From contig DATCSE010000257.1 in the NCBI GenBank assembly GCA_036568605.1, positions 1-18,413 on the forward strand: 18,413 bases of DNA. The letters run 5' to 3'. A model generated the notes under the pieces. That model was given only the letters and a program-made list of their open reading frames with translations, had not been told where the DNA came from and made no database searches. This DNA comes from DATCSE01 sp036568605 (GTDB taxonomy: Bacteria > Pseudomonadota > Gammaproteobacteria > Burkholderiales > Burkholderiaceae_C). Shown in pieces: positions 1-7,483 of the stretch. Position numbers and translations under genes: made by a program. Positions within the stretch are counted from its first letter, which is position 1. Each line of letters starts with the position of its first letter.

Positions 1-1032
1 ACCGACGAAGCCGTCATCGTCTCGTTCGACGTCCCCGACGAACTCGCCGACACCTTCTGCTTCACGCAGGGCCAGCACCTGACCCTGCGCGAGAAGATCG
101 GCGGCACCGAATTGCGCCGCTCGTACTCGATCTGCGCCGGCATCGACGACGGCGAGCTGCGCGTCGGCATCCGCAAGGTGCCGGGCGGCCTGTTCTCGAG
201 CTGGATTCACGAGGAGCTGCGGCCGGGCCGCACGATCGACGTGATGGCGCCGCAGGGCAAGTTCTTCGTGCCGCTGGACGCGCAGGCGCAGCGCCACCAT
301 GTGGGCATCGCGGGCGGCAGCGGGATCACGCCGATCCTGTCGATCATGAAGACGGTGCTGGCGCGCGAGCCGAACTCTCGCTTCACGCTGATCTACGGCA
401 ACCGGCGCCAGAAGTCGACGATGTTCAAGGAGGAACTCGAAGACCTGAAGAACCGCTACCTGACGCGCCTGGTGCTGCACATGGTGTTCTCGCAGGAGCA
501 GATGGATTCGGCGCTGAACAGCGGTCGCATCGGGCGCGAGAAGATAGGCGAGTTCCTCGAGTACCTGGTCGACCCGCAGACGATCGACCATGCGTTCGTC
601 TGCGGGCCGCATGGGGTCAACGACGAGGCCGAGGCCGCGCTGCTGGCGGCCGGCATCCCGCCCGAGCGCATCCACATCGAGCGCTTCGGCATCCCGGTGC
701 CCGCCGGCAGCGCGCCGGCACGCCCGGTGATGCGCGCCGGCGATGCCGCGCAGGCGCACATCGCGATCGTGCGCGACGGCATCACGCGCGAGATCGAGTT
801 CCGCGCCGAGCACCCGAGCATCCTCGATGCGGCGGCCGATGCCGGGCTCGAGGTGCCGTTCTCGTGCAAGTCGGGCGTCTGCTGCACCTGCCGCGCGAAG
901 CTGCTCGAAGGCCATGTGCGCATGGAGCGCAACTTCGCGCTCGAGAAGCACGAGGTCGAGGCCGGGTTCGTGCTGACCTGCCAGTCGCACCCGCTGACCG
1001 AGCGGGTGGTGCTCTCCTTCGACGAGCGGTGA
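1..1032 (+). CDS. paaE: Phenylacetyl-CoA epoxidase reductase subunit PaaE, 5'-truncated
   Basis: This subunit passes electrons from NAD(P)H through FAD and a [2Fe-2S] cluster to the di-iron oxygenase PaaABC, which epoxidises phenylacetyl-CoA in the cytoplasm. The frame is already open at base 1, so the start lies upstream; 343 residues are visible, against about 360 for the family, so roughly 15-20 are missing. An N-terminal FAD-binding barrel carries RRSYS (from base 115). A Rossmann NAD(P)-binding part has GGSGITPILSIMKTVL (about base 313) and CGPHG (about base 601). The C-terminal plant-type ferredoxin domain has the four cluster cysteines C-x4-C-x2-C-x29-C (codons at 865, 880, 889 and 979). 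The FNR-then-ferredoxin order, and the presence of paaZ and a TetR gene downstream, separate it from other oxygenase reductases. paaABCD would be expected just upstream of the window. Confidence 0.93.
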   Translation, partial: TDEAVIVSFDVPDELADTFCFTQGQHLTLREKIGGTELRRSYSICAGIDDGELRVGIRKVPGGLFSSWIHEELRPGRTIDVMAPQGKFFVPLDAQAQRHHVGIAGGSGITPILSIMKTVLAREPNSRFTLIYGNRRQKSTMFKEELEDLKNRYLTRLVLHMVFSQEQMDSALNSGRIGREKIGEFLEYLVDPQTIDHAFVCGPHGVNDEAEAALLAAGIPPERIHIERFGIPVPAGSAPARPVMRAGDAAQAHIAIVRDGITREIEFRAEHPSILDAAADAGLEVPFSCKSGVCCTCRAKLLEGHVRMERNFALEKHEVEAGFVLTCQSHPLTERVVLSFDER

Positions 1033-1033
1033 C

Positions 1034-1684
1034 ATGCCCCGCGGACGCGCCCCCGGCTACGACATGCAGCGCGAGCAGATCCTCGCCCGCGCGGCCGAGC
1101 TGTTCGCGCGCCGGGGCTACAGCGCGACCTCGATGAACCAGGTGGCCGAGGCCTGCGGTGTCTCGAAGCCCTCGCTGTACCACTACGTGCGCGACAAGGA
1201 CGAGTTGCTGTTCGAGATCGCCGAGGGGCATGTGCTGCGGCTGGCGGCGCTGGTGGCCGACGCGCAGCGCCAGCCGCTGACCCCCGATCAGCGGCTGCGC
1301 CGCCTGATCGAGACCTTCCTCGACGTCTACGCCGACTCGCAGGCCGCGCACCGGGTGCTGACCGAGGACGTGAAGTTCCTGCCCGACGCGGCGCGCGAGC
1401 GCGTGCTCGACGTGCAGCGCGACGTGGTCGGGGCGTTCGCCGAGGCGATCGGCGCGGTGCGCCCGGAGCTGCGAGAGACCGATCTGCTGAAGCCGCTGAC
1501 GATGCTGCTGTTCGGCATGATGAACTGGATGTTCACCTGGCTGCAGCCGGGCGGGCCGCTGACGCACCGGGCGATGGCGCCGGTCGTCGCCGATTTGTTC
1601 TTCGGCGGCCTGCCGGCGATCCACGCGCCGGCCCGTCCGAAGAACCGAATGCCCAAGCTCCCGGCGAAGGTGCGGGCCGCATGA
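1034..1684 (+). CDS. paaR: TetR-family regulator, probable PaaR of the phenylacetate operon
   Basis: This is a 216-residue TetR-type DNA-binding protein. The N-terminal helix-turn-helix is clear: REQILARAAELFARRGYSAT, then MNQVAEACGVSKPSLYHYV (about residues 15-55). The divergent C-terminal helical part (about 60-200) should bind the effector and dimerise. The ATG lies one base after the paaE stop, so the two genes are probably translationally coupled. TetR repressors called PaaR, released by phenylacetyl-CoA, control paa genes in several bacteria, unlike the GntR-like PaaX of E. coli. Assigning the name PaaR here rests on position, not on any recognised effector-binding residue. It could instead regulate only the neighbouring transport gene. 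Confidence 0.8.
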   Translation: MPRGRAPGYDMQREQILARAAELFARRGYSATSMNQVAEACGVSKPSLYHYVRDKDELLFEIAEGHVLRLAALVADAQRQPLTPDQRLRRLIETFLDVYADSQAAHRVLTEDVKFLPDAARERVLDVQRDVVGAFAEAIGAVRPELRETDLLKPLTMLLFGMMNWMFTWLQPGGPLTHRAMAPVVADLFFGGLPAIHAPARPKNRMPKLPAKVRAA

Positions 1685-1732
1685 CCACGACGACGATTTC
1701 CAACTGCTGAACAACTCATCACCGGAGACATG

Positions 1733-2881
1733 ATGAACCTGAAGAAGAACATCCTCGTGGCCGTCGCCGCGCTCGCCGCGGCGACGCTCGCCCAGGCCGA
1801 CGTCAACGTCGGCGTCACGCTCTCGGCCACCGGGCCGGCGGCATCGCTGGGCATTCCGGAGAAGAACACGATCGCGCTGATGCCCACGACGATCGCGGGC
1901 CAGAAGATCAACTACATCGTGCTCGACGACGCGTCCGACACGACCACCGCGGTCTCGAACGCGCGCAAGCTGATCACCGAGAACAAGGTCGACGTCGTGA
2001 TCGGCTCGACCGTCACGCCGAACTCACTGGCGATGATCGACGTCGTGGCCGAATCGCAGACGCCGATGATCTCGCTGGCCGCGTCGGCGCGCATCGTCGA
2101 GCCGGTCGACGCGAAGCGCAAGTGGGTGTTCAAGACGCCGCAGAACGACATCATGATGTCGCTCGCGATCGCGACCAGCATGGCCAACGCCGGCGTCAAG
2201 ACGGTGGGCTACATCGGCTTCTCCGACGCGTACGGCGAAGGCTGGTTCCAGGAGTTCAGCAAGGCCGCCGGCCTGAAGGGTCTGAGCATCGTCGCGAGCG
2301 AGCGTTATGCACGCACCGACACGTCGGTGACCGGCCAGGTGCTGAAGCTGGTGGCCGCCAAGCCCGATGCGATCCTGATCGGCGCCTCGGGCACGCCGGC
2401 GGTCCTGCCGCAGCGCGCGCTGAAGGAACGCGGCTACACCGGCAAGTACTACCAGACCCACGGCGTCGCGAACAACGACTTCCTGCGCGTCGGCGGCAAG
2501 GACGTCGAAGGCACGCTGCTGCCGGCCGGGCCGGTGCTGGTCGCGGCGCAGCTGCCCTACGACAACCTGGTCAAGAAGAGCGCGCTCGAGTACGTGGCCA
2601 AGTACGAGGAGGCGCACGGCAAGGGCTCGGCGTCGACCTTCGGCGCGCACGCATGGGACGCCGGCAAGCTGCTGCAGGCCGCGCTGCCCGTCGCGCTGAA
2701 GAAGGCGCAGCCCGGCACCGCCGAGTTCCGGAGCGCGCTGCGCGATGCGCTCGAGGAGATCCGCGAGGTCCCCGGCGCGCACGGCATCTTCAGCATGTCG
2801 AAGACCGACCACCTCGGCCTGGACCAGCGCGCCCGCGTGATGGTCAAGATCGAGAACGGAACCTGGAAGTACCAACCCTGA
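1733..2881 (+). CDS. ABC transporter substrate-binding protein, Leu/Ile/Val (LivK) type
   Basis: This is a 382-residue periplasmic binding protein of the type I fold used by branched-chain amino acid and aromatic-acid importers. The N-terminus (MNLKKN, then a hydrophobic Ala/Val/Leu run ending AQA before DVNVG) is a Sec signal peptide cleaved after about residue 22. Family signatures are VGVTLSATGPAASLG at the mature start, YIVLDDASD, and GFSDAYGEGW in the second lobe. Two ATGs are adjacent (1730, 1733); GGAG at 1724-1727 is 2 bases from the first and 5 from the second, so I chose the second. The gene sits between paaR and paaZ, with no permease or ATPase gene in view. Uptake of phenylacetate or a related aromatic acid is an inference from position. 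The product is a close paralogue of the protein at 5838-7031. Confidence 0.88.
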   Translation: MNLKKNILVAVAALAAATLAQADVNVGVTLSATGPAASLGIPEKNTIALMPTTIAGQKINYIVLDDASDTTTAVSNARKLITENKVDVVIGSTVTPNSLAMIDVVAESQTPMISLAASARIVEPVDAKRKWVFKTPQNDIMMSLAIATSMANAGVKTVGYIGFSDAYGEGWFQEFSKAAGLKGLSIVASERYARTDTSVTGQVLKLVAAKPDAILIGASGTPAVLPQRALKERGYTGKYYQTHGVANNDFLRVGGKDVEGTLLPAGPVLVAAQLPYDNLVKKSALEYVAKYEEAHGKGSASTFGAHAWDAGKLLQAALPVALKKAQPGTAEFRSALRDALEEIREVPGAHGIFSMSKTDHLGLDQRARVMVKIENGTWKYQP

Positions 2882-2903
2882 CGACGAACGGGACGTGACG
2901 ACG

Positions 2904-4958
2904 ATGACGACTCAGCCCCCGACCATCCTGCAAAGCCTGATCGCCGAGCGCTGGCTCGGCTCCGCGGCCGGCGCGCCGCTGCACAGCGCGATCAACGGCG
3001 CGCTGATCCACCACACGCATGCCGAAGCGATCGACTTCGGCGAGGCGGTGCGGCATGCGCGCCAGGTCGGTGTGCCGTCGCTGCTCGCGCTGGACTTCCA
3101 GCAGCGCGCGGCGCGGCTGAAGGCGCTGGCCGCGTACCTGAACGAGCGCAAGGAGCAGCTCTACGCGATCTCGGCCCATACGGGCGCGACCCGCAGCGAC
3201 AGCTGGATCGACATCGAAGGCGGGACCGGCACGCTGTACGCGTACTCGTCGGTCGGCGGCAACGAGCTGCCGTCTGGCAACCTGGTTCACGAAGGGCCGG
3301 TCGTGCCGCTGGGCAAGAAGGGCATGTTCGCCGGCACGCACATCCTGGTGCCGCGCGGCGGCGTCGCGGTGCACATCAACGCGTTCAACTTCCCGGTCTG
3401 GGGTCTGCTCGAGAAGTTCGCACCGAGCTTCCTGGCCGGGATGCCGTGCATAGGCAAGCCGGCCACCGCGACCAGCTACCTGACCGAGGCGCTGGTGCGG
3501 CTGATCGTCGAATCCAAGATCCTGCCGCCGGGCAGCCTGCAACTCGTGATCGGCAGCACCGGCGATCTGCTGGACCGGCTCGACGGGCAGGACGTGGTCA
3601 CCTTCACCGGCTCGGCCGACACCGCGGCCAAGCTGCGCACGCACCCGAACGTGATCGCGAAGTCCATTCCGTTCAACGCCGAGGCCGATTCGCTGAACTG
3701 CGCGATCCTCGCGCCCGACGTGACGCCCGATGACGAGGAGTTCGACCTGTATGTGAAGGAGGTCGCGCGCGAGATGACCGTGAAGGCGGGGCAGAAGTGC
3801 ACCGCGATCCGGCGCGCGATCGTGCCGCGCCGGCACCTCGATGCCGTCGCCGCGAAGCTGCGCGATCGGCTCGCGAAGGTCAGCATCGGCGACCCGGCGG
3901 TCGAGGGCGTGAAGATGGGCGCGCTCGCGTCGAAGGCGCAGCAGCGCGATGTCGCCGAGCGCGTCGCGCAGCTCGCGAAGGGCAACGAGATCGTGTTCGG
4001 CAGCGAGTCGCCGAAGCTGGTCGGCGACGGCGTGGCCGACGGCGCGTTCTTCTCGCCGACGCTGCTGCTGTGCCGCGACGGCGCGCGCAATGACGCGGTG
4101 CACGACGTCGAGGCGTTCGGCCCGGTCAGCACGCTGATGCCGTACGACGAGCTCGACGAGGCGATCGCGCTGGCCGCGCGCGGCAGGGGCAGCCTGGTCG
4201 CGACGCTGGTCACGCACGACCCGGCGATCGCCGCTAAGGTGATCCCGGCGGCGGCGGCGCTGCACGGCCGGCTGCTGGTGCTGGACCGCGAGGCGGCAGT
4301 CGAATCGACCGGCCACGGCTCGCCGCTGCCGCAGCTCAAGCACGGCGGCCCGGGCCGCGCCGGCGGCGGCGAGGAGCTGGGCGGCTTGCGTGCGGTCAAG
4401 CACTACCTGCAGCGCAGCGCGGTGCAGGGCTCGCCGACGATGCTCGCGGCGGTCAGCGGCGAGTACGTGCGCGGCGCCGCGGTGCGCGAGAGCGACGTGC
4501 ACCCGTTCCGCAAGCACTTCGAGGAGCTGCAGGTCGGCGACTCGCTGCTGACCCACCGGCGCACCGTCAGCGAGGCCGACATCGTCGCGTTCGGCGGCAT
4601 CTCGGGCGACTACTTCTACATGCACTTCGACGAGATCGCGGCGAAGGAGAGCGCGTTCGGCAAGCGCATTGCGCACGGCTACTTCGTGCTGTCGGCCGCC
4701 GCGGGGCTGTTCGTGTCGCCGGCGCCGGGGCCGGTGCTCGCGAACTACGGGCTGGACACGCTGCGCTTCGTCAAGCCGGTCGCGATAGGCGACACGATAC
4801 GCGCACGCCTGACCTGCAAGCGCAAGATCGACCGCCGCAAGAAGGACGCGAACGGCCGCGGGCAGGGCGTGGTCGCATGGGATGTGGAGGTGACGAATCA
4901 GGATGGGGAGTTGGTGGCGAGCTACGACATCCTGACCTTGGTGGCGAAGAAGGAGTGA
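2904..4958 (+). CDS. paaZ: Oxepin-CoA hydrolase / 3-oxo-5,6-dehydrosuberyl-CoA semialdehyde dehydrogenase PaaZ
   Basis: PaaZ opens the oxepin ring of the phenylacetate pathway intermediate and oxidises the resulting aldehyde with NADP+, feeding the beta-oxidation-like steps. The 684 residues match the two-domain family (E. coli 681). The N-terminal aldehyde dehydrogenase domain (about 1-520) has GGVAVHINAFNFPVWG, the general-base Glu260 in FNAEADSLN and the nucleophile Cys299 in AGQKCTAIRR. The C-terminal MaoC-type hydratase domain (about 540-684) has GDYFYMHFDE with the catalytic Asp569 and His574, spaced as in the E. coli enzyme. Both active sites look intact. An in-frame GTG at 2895 is possible, but GGGA at 2890-2893 lies only one base before it and 10 bases before the ATG at 2904. 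The gap from the binding-protein gene is 22 bases, so they are probably co-transcribed. Confidence 0.96.
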   Translation: MTTQPPTILQSLIAERWLGSAAGAPLHSAINGALIHHTHAEAIDFGEAVRHARQVGVPSLLALDFQQRAARLKALAAYLNERKEQLYAISAHTGATRSDSWIDIEGGTGTLYAYSSVGGNELPSGNLVHEGPVVPLGKKGMFAGTHILVPRGGVAVHINAFNFPVWGLLEKFAPSFLAGMPCIGKPATATSYLTEALVRLIVESKILPPGSLQLVIGSTGDLLDRLDGQDVVTFTGSADTAAKLRTHPNVIAKSIPFNAEADSLNCAILAPDVTPDDEEFDLYVKEVAREMTVKAGQKCTAIRRAIVPRRHLDAVAAKLRDRLAKVSIGDPAVEGVKMGALASKAQQRDVAERVAQLAKGNEIVFGSESPKLVGDGVADGAFFSPTLLLCRDGARNDAVHDVEAFGPVSTLMPYDELDEAIALAARGRGSLVATLVTHDPAIAAKVIPAAAALHGRLLVLDREAAVESTGHGSPLPQLKHGGPGRAGGGEELGGLRAVKHYLQRSAVQGSPTMLAAVSGEYVRGAAVRESDVHPFRKHFEELQVGDSLLTHRRTVSEADIVAFGGISGDYFYMHFDEIAAKESAFGKRIAHGYFVLSAAAGLFVSPAPGPVLANYGLDTLRFVKPVAIGDTIRARLTCKRKIDRRKKDANGRGQGVVAWDVEVTNQDGELVASYDILTLVAKKE

Positions 4959-5006
4959 GGCGTCGGCCCGGGCACCCACTCCAGCTCTGGGATCTCGTCC
5001 CACCTC

Positions 5007-5076
5007 CGTTCGCGCTGAGCCTGTCGAAGCGCTGGTCGCGGATCGAGGCAGGGCTTCGACAAGCTCAGCCCGAACG
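5007..5076. repeat. REP-like palindromic element, copy 1
   Basis: Two 24-base arms (5007-5030 and 5053-5076) are inverted repeats matching at 22 of 24 positions, separated by a 22-base centre. The left arm contains GCTGAGCCTGTCGAAGC and the right arm GCTTCGACAAGCTCAGCCC. The same 24-22-24 layout recurs at 12923-12992. It lies 48 bases after the paaZ stop and upstream of the phaR promoter. As RNA it would fold into one long stem that could protect or terminate the paa transcript. Elements with this core are, from general knowledge, widespread between genes in Burkholderiales. Confidence 0.85.
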
Positions 5077-5121
5077 GGATTGCGGGGGAAAACCCCTTCG
5101 GCCGCTTTCCGACGCCCCTCC

Positions 5122-5148
5122 TAGAATCTTTTTTGTGCAAGCGCACAA
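5122..5148 (+). promoter_or_regulatory. Putative phaR promoter -10 box with overlapping palindromic operator
   Basis: TAGAAT at 5122-5127 matches the sigma-70 -10 box at five of six positions and would start transcription near 5133-5134. A perfect palindrome follows directly, TTGTGC (5133-5138), four bases, GCACAA (5143-5148), covering the predicted start site. PhaR proteins are known to repress their own genes, so self-binding here is a reasonable inference. No clear -35 box is visible. Confidence 0.5.
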
Positions 5149-5175
5149 TGCCGTAGATTCCCAAGGAGTCGTTGA

Positions 5176-5769
5176 ATGCCCTCAGCCCGACGCGCAAGCG
5201 CTGCGGAACCGAAACCCGACGAAACGCCTTCCGCCGACGGACCGCGCGTCCTCAAGAAGTACCCCAACCGCCGGCTCTACGACACGCAGCTCTCCAGCTA
5301 CATCACGCTGGCCGACGTCAAGGCGATGGTGCTCTCGAGCGAGCGCTTCGAGGTGCGCGATGCGAAGACCGGCGAGGACCTGACGCGCAGCATCCTGCTG
5401 CAGATCATCCTCGAGGAAGAGACCGGCGGCGTGCCGATCTTCTCCGCGCAGATGCTGGCGCAGATCATCCGCTTCTACGGCCATGCGATGCAGGGCATGA
5501 TGGGCTCGTACCTCGAGAAGAACCTGCAGACCTTCACCGACATCCAGAACCGCCTGGCCGAGCAGAGCAAGGGCTTGTACGACCCGGCCAAGCAGAGCCC
5601 CGAGCTGTGGACGCAGTTCCTGAACGGGCAGGCACCGATCGTGCAAGGCCTGATGGGCAACTACCTCGAACAGTCGCGCCAGATGTTCCTGCAGATGCAG
5701 GATCAGATGGCCAAGCAGGCCGGTGCACTGTTCCCGGGCGTGCCGGGGTTCACGCCGCCCAAGCGCTGA
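5176..5769 (+). CDS. phaR: Polyhydroxyalkanoate synthesis repressor PhaR
   Basis: PhaR is a cytoplasmic repressor that senses PHA granules: it binds the polymer, leaves DNA and so allows expression of the phasin gene and of phaR itself. The 197 residues contain the N-terminal PHA DNA-binding domain, with the hallmark KKYPNRRLYDTQLSSYITL (about residues 27-45). The PHB-accumulation regulatory region follows (about 60-120, with QIILEEETGG and QMLAQIIRFYGHAMQ). The Gln/Met-rich amphipathic C-terminus (YLEQSRQMFLQMQDQMAKQ) is typical of polymer-binding segments. AAGGAG at 5163-5168, seven bases before the ATG, fixes the start. It has its own promoter with a palindrome. No PHA synthase gene is in the window, but phaR close to rimO is a common arrangement in Burkholderiales. 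Confidence 0.95.
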   Translation: MPSARRASAAEPKPDETPSADGPRVLKKYPNRRLYDTQLSSYITLADVKAMVLSSERFEVRDAKTGEDLTRSILLQIILEEETGGVPIFSAQMLAQIIRFYGHAMQGMMGSYLEKNLQTFTDIQNRLAEQSKGLYDPAKQSPELWTQFLNGQAPIVQGLMGNYLEQSRQMFLQMQDQMAKQAGALFPGVPGFTPPKR

Positions 5770-5775
5770 GCGGGT

Positions 5776-5813
5776 GAGCCGCGGGCCGTGCGGCTCGCGG
5801 GCTGTCGTTGTTT
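5776..5813 (+). terminator. Possible weak hairpin terminator after phaR
   Basis: GAGCCGC (5776-5782) pairs with GCGGCTC (5790-5796) around a 7-base loop, and a short T-rich run TTGTTT follows at 5808-5813. The T-run is distant from the stem, so this may only attenuate, not end, transcription into the binding-protein gene. Confidence 0.3.
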
Positions 5814-5837
5814 CCAATCCGCCGGAGAACTGAACGC

Positions 5838-7031
5838 ATGATCGTGTCGTCGTCATCCTCGCGCGGCGTGCTCGCCGCCGTCGCCGCGTTCGCAGCGTCG
5901 TGGCTGCTGCCGCTGGCCGCCGCGCAGGCGCAGGTGCCGCAGCTGCAGATGAAGGTCGGCGTGATCGCGTCGGCCACCGGGCCGACGGCCGCGGTCGGCA
6001 TCCCGCAGAAGAACAGCGCCGCGCTGTTGCCGAGGAAGATCGGCAACATCGAGATAGCCTACATCGTGCTCGACGACGCCTCCGATTCGACGACCACGGT
6101 CACGCTGGTCAAGCGCCTGCTGACCGAGGACAAGGTCGACGCGATCATCGGCCCGTCGGGCTCGCCGAACGCGATGGGCACCTTGCAGTTCGTCAGCGAG
6201 GCGAAGACGCCGATGCTGGCGCCGGTCGGCACGCCGGCGGTCGTGCTGCCGATGGACGAGCAGAAGCGCTGGGTCTTCAAGACCACGCAGAACGACAGCC
6301 TGATCTGCGAGGCGCTGGTCGGGCACATGGTCAAGAAGGGCGTCAAGACGGCGGGCTTCATCGGCCTCGGCGACGCGTACGGCGAGTCGTGGTGGCGCAC
6401 GTTCTCGGCGATGGCCGAGAAGGCGAACATCAAGATCGTCGCGAGCGAACGGTTCCAGCGCAGCGATCAGAGCGTGATCGGGCAGGTCGCGAAGCTGATC
6501 GCGGCCAACCCGGAGGTGATCCTCGTCGGTGCTGCCGGCGGCCCGACGGCCTTGCCGCAGACCACGCTGTTCGAGCGTGGCTACAAGGGCCAGATCTACC
6601 AGACCCACGGCGCCGCGACGCCCGATTTCGTGCGGCTCAGCGGCAAGGCCGCCGAGGGCACGATCATGGCGGCGAGCCTGATGCTGGTGCTCGACCAGAT
6701 CCCCGACGTCAACCCGTCGAAGCGGCTCGCGGTCGAGTACATCAGCGCGTACGAGAAGGTCTACAACACGAAGCCGGCGACCTTCGGCGCGAATGTCTTC
6801 GACGCCGGGCTGCTGCTGCAGCACGCGGTGCCCGAGGCCGCGAAGAAGGCCAAGCCCGGCACGCCCGAGTTCCGCAGCGCGCTGCGCGATGCGCTGGAGG
6901 CGACCAGGGAGCTGGTCGGCACGCAGGGCGTCTACAACATGACGCCGGCCGACCACTCCGGTTTCGACCGCCGCGGCCGCGAGCTGATGACGCTGAAAGA
7001 CGGCAAGTGGCAGCTGCTGGGCGAGCAGTGA
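5838..7031 (+). CDS. ABC transporter substrate-binding protein, Leu/Ile/Val type, second paralogue
   Basis: This is a 397-residue periplasmic binding protein. A signal peptide is visible (MIVSSSSSRGVLAAVAAFAA, then a Leu/Ala run ending AQAQ, cleavage near residue 32-34). The mature part repeats the family marks seen at 1733-2881: VGVIASATGPTAAVG, YIVLDDASD, KRWVFKTTQND, GLGDAYGESWW, YQTHGAA, and a C-terminal FRSALRDALE. The two proteins align along their whole length without large gaps. The ATG at 5838 is preferred over a TTG at 5808 because GGAG (5824-5827) lies 10 bases before it and the signal peptide starts there. It lies 68 bases after phaR and no membrane or ATPase component is nearby. 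The ligand is unknown; an aromatic acid or branched amino acid is possible. Confidence 0.87.
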   Translation: MIVSSSSSRGVLAAVAAFAASWLLPLAAAQAQVPQLQMKVGVIASATGPTAAVGIPQKNSAALLPRKIGNIEIAYIVLDDASDSTTTVTLVKRLLTEDKVDAIIGPSGSPNAMGTLQFVSEAKTPMLAPVGTPAVVLPMDEQKRWVFKTTQNDSLICEALVGHMVKKGVKTAGFIGLGDAYGESWWRTFSAMAEKANIKIVASERFQRSDQSVIGQVAKLIAANPEVILVGAAGGPTALPQTTLFERGYKGQIYQTHGAATPDFVRLSGKAAEGTIMAASLMLVLDQIPDVNPSKRLAVEYISAYEKVYNTKPATFGANVFDAGLLLQHAVPEAAKKAKPGTPEFRSALRDALEATRELVGTQGVYNMTPADHSGFDRRGRELMTLKDGKWQLLGEQ

Positions 7032-7041
7032 GGCGCTGACC

Positions 7042-7069
7042 TCGCGCGGCGGCGCTCAGCGCCGCGCGA
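7042..7069. terminator. GC-rich hairpin between convergent genes
   Basis: TCGCGCGGC (7042-7050) is the exact reverse complement of GCCGCGCGA (7061-7069), with ten bases between. It sits at the convergent ends of the binding-protein gene (stop at 7029-7031) and the RidA-type gene, overlapping the last codons of the latter. There is no T-run on either side, so action as a bidirectional terminator is a guess from position. Confidence 0.35.
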
Positions 7070-7445
7070 CCATGTCGATCTCGACGCGCGCGCCCTTGGC
7101 CAGCGCGGTGACGCCGATGCAGGTGCGCGCCGGGCGCTGCCCGGGCGGGAAGTAGCTCGCGTAAACCGCGTTCATCGCGTCGTAGTCGTCCTCGAAGTGG
7201 GTGAGGAAGATCCGCACCGACAGCACGTTGGCGAGGCCGAGCCCGCAGCCGGCCAGCACGGTCTGCAGGTTTTTCATCACCTGGTGCGTCTGCGCCGCGA
7301 TGCCTTCGGGGTAGGGCTGGTCGACGGAGGTGCCGGCAAACGGCATCTGCCCGGTCACGAAGACCCAGCCGTCGCTCTCGACGGCATGGCTGAACGGCGC
7401 GACCGGATCGGGTGCGCCGGGAATCATGTGGAAGATCGGTGGCAT
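7056..7445 (-). CDS. RidA/YjgF/UK114-family protein
   Basis: This is a 129-residue small cytoplasmic protein of the trimeric RidA fold. RidA members hydrolyse reactive enamines/imines such as 2-aminoacrylate released by PLP enzymes. Visible marks are an FSHAV segment near residue 18, WVFVTGQMPF (27-36), the Arg107 in PARTCIGV that corresponds to the catalytic Arg105 of RidA, and Glu122 in VEIDMVAR. The key Arg is present, so imine deaminase activity is plausible, although several RidA subfamilies differ in substrate. It is transcribed divergently from rimO across 38 bases. metC, whose PLP product chemistry generates aminoacrylate, lies just past rimO, which suggests but does not prove a functional link. 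Confidence 0.88.
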   Translation of the reverse strand: MPPIFHMIPGAPDPVAPFSHAVESDGWVFVTGQMPFAGTSVDQPYPEGIAAQTHQVMKNLQTVLAGCGLGLANVLSVRIFLTHFEDDYDAMNAVYASYFPPGQRPARTCIGVTALAKGARVEIDMVARR

Positions 7446-7483
7446 GGCGTGGTGGGATATATCGGATCGGCGAAAATCGCGCG

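Noticed and set aside
2844..5003. A 719-codon minus-strand open frame across paaZ
   Set aside because: It mirrors paaZ codons, has a biased Arg/Ala/His composition with no recognisable domain, and runs into the ends of neighbouring features.
4877..5383. A 168-codon plus-strand frame over the paaZ end, the REP-like element and the phaR start
   Set aside because: It overlaps two certain genes in another frame, and its middle is simply the translated palindrome.
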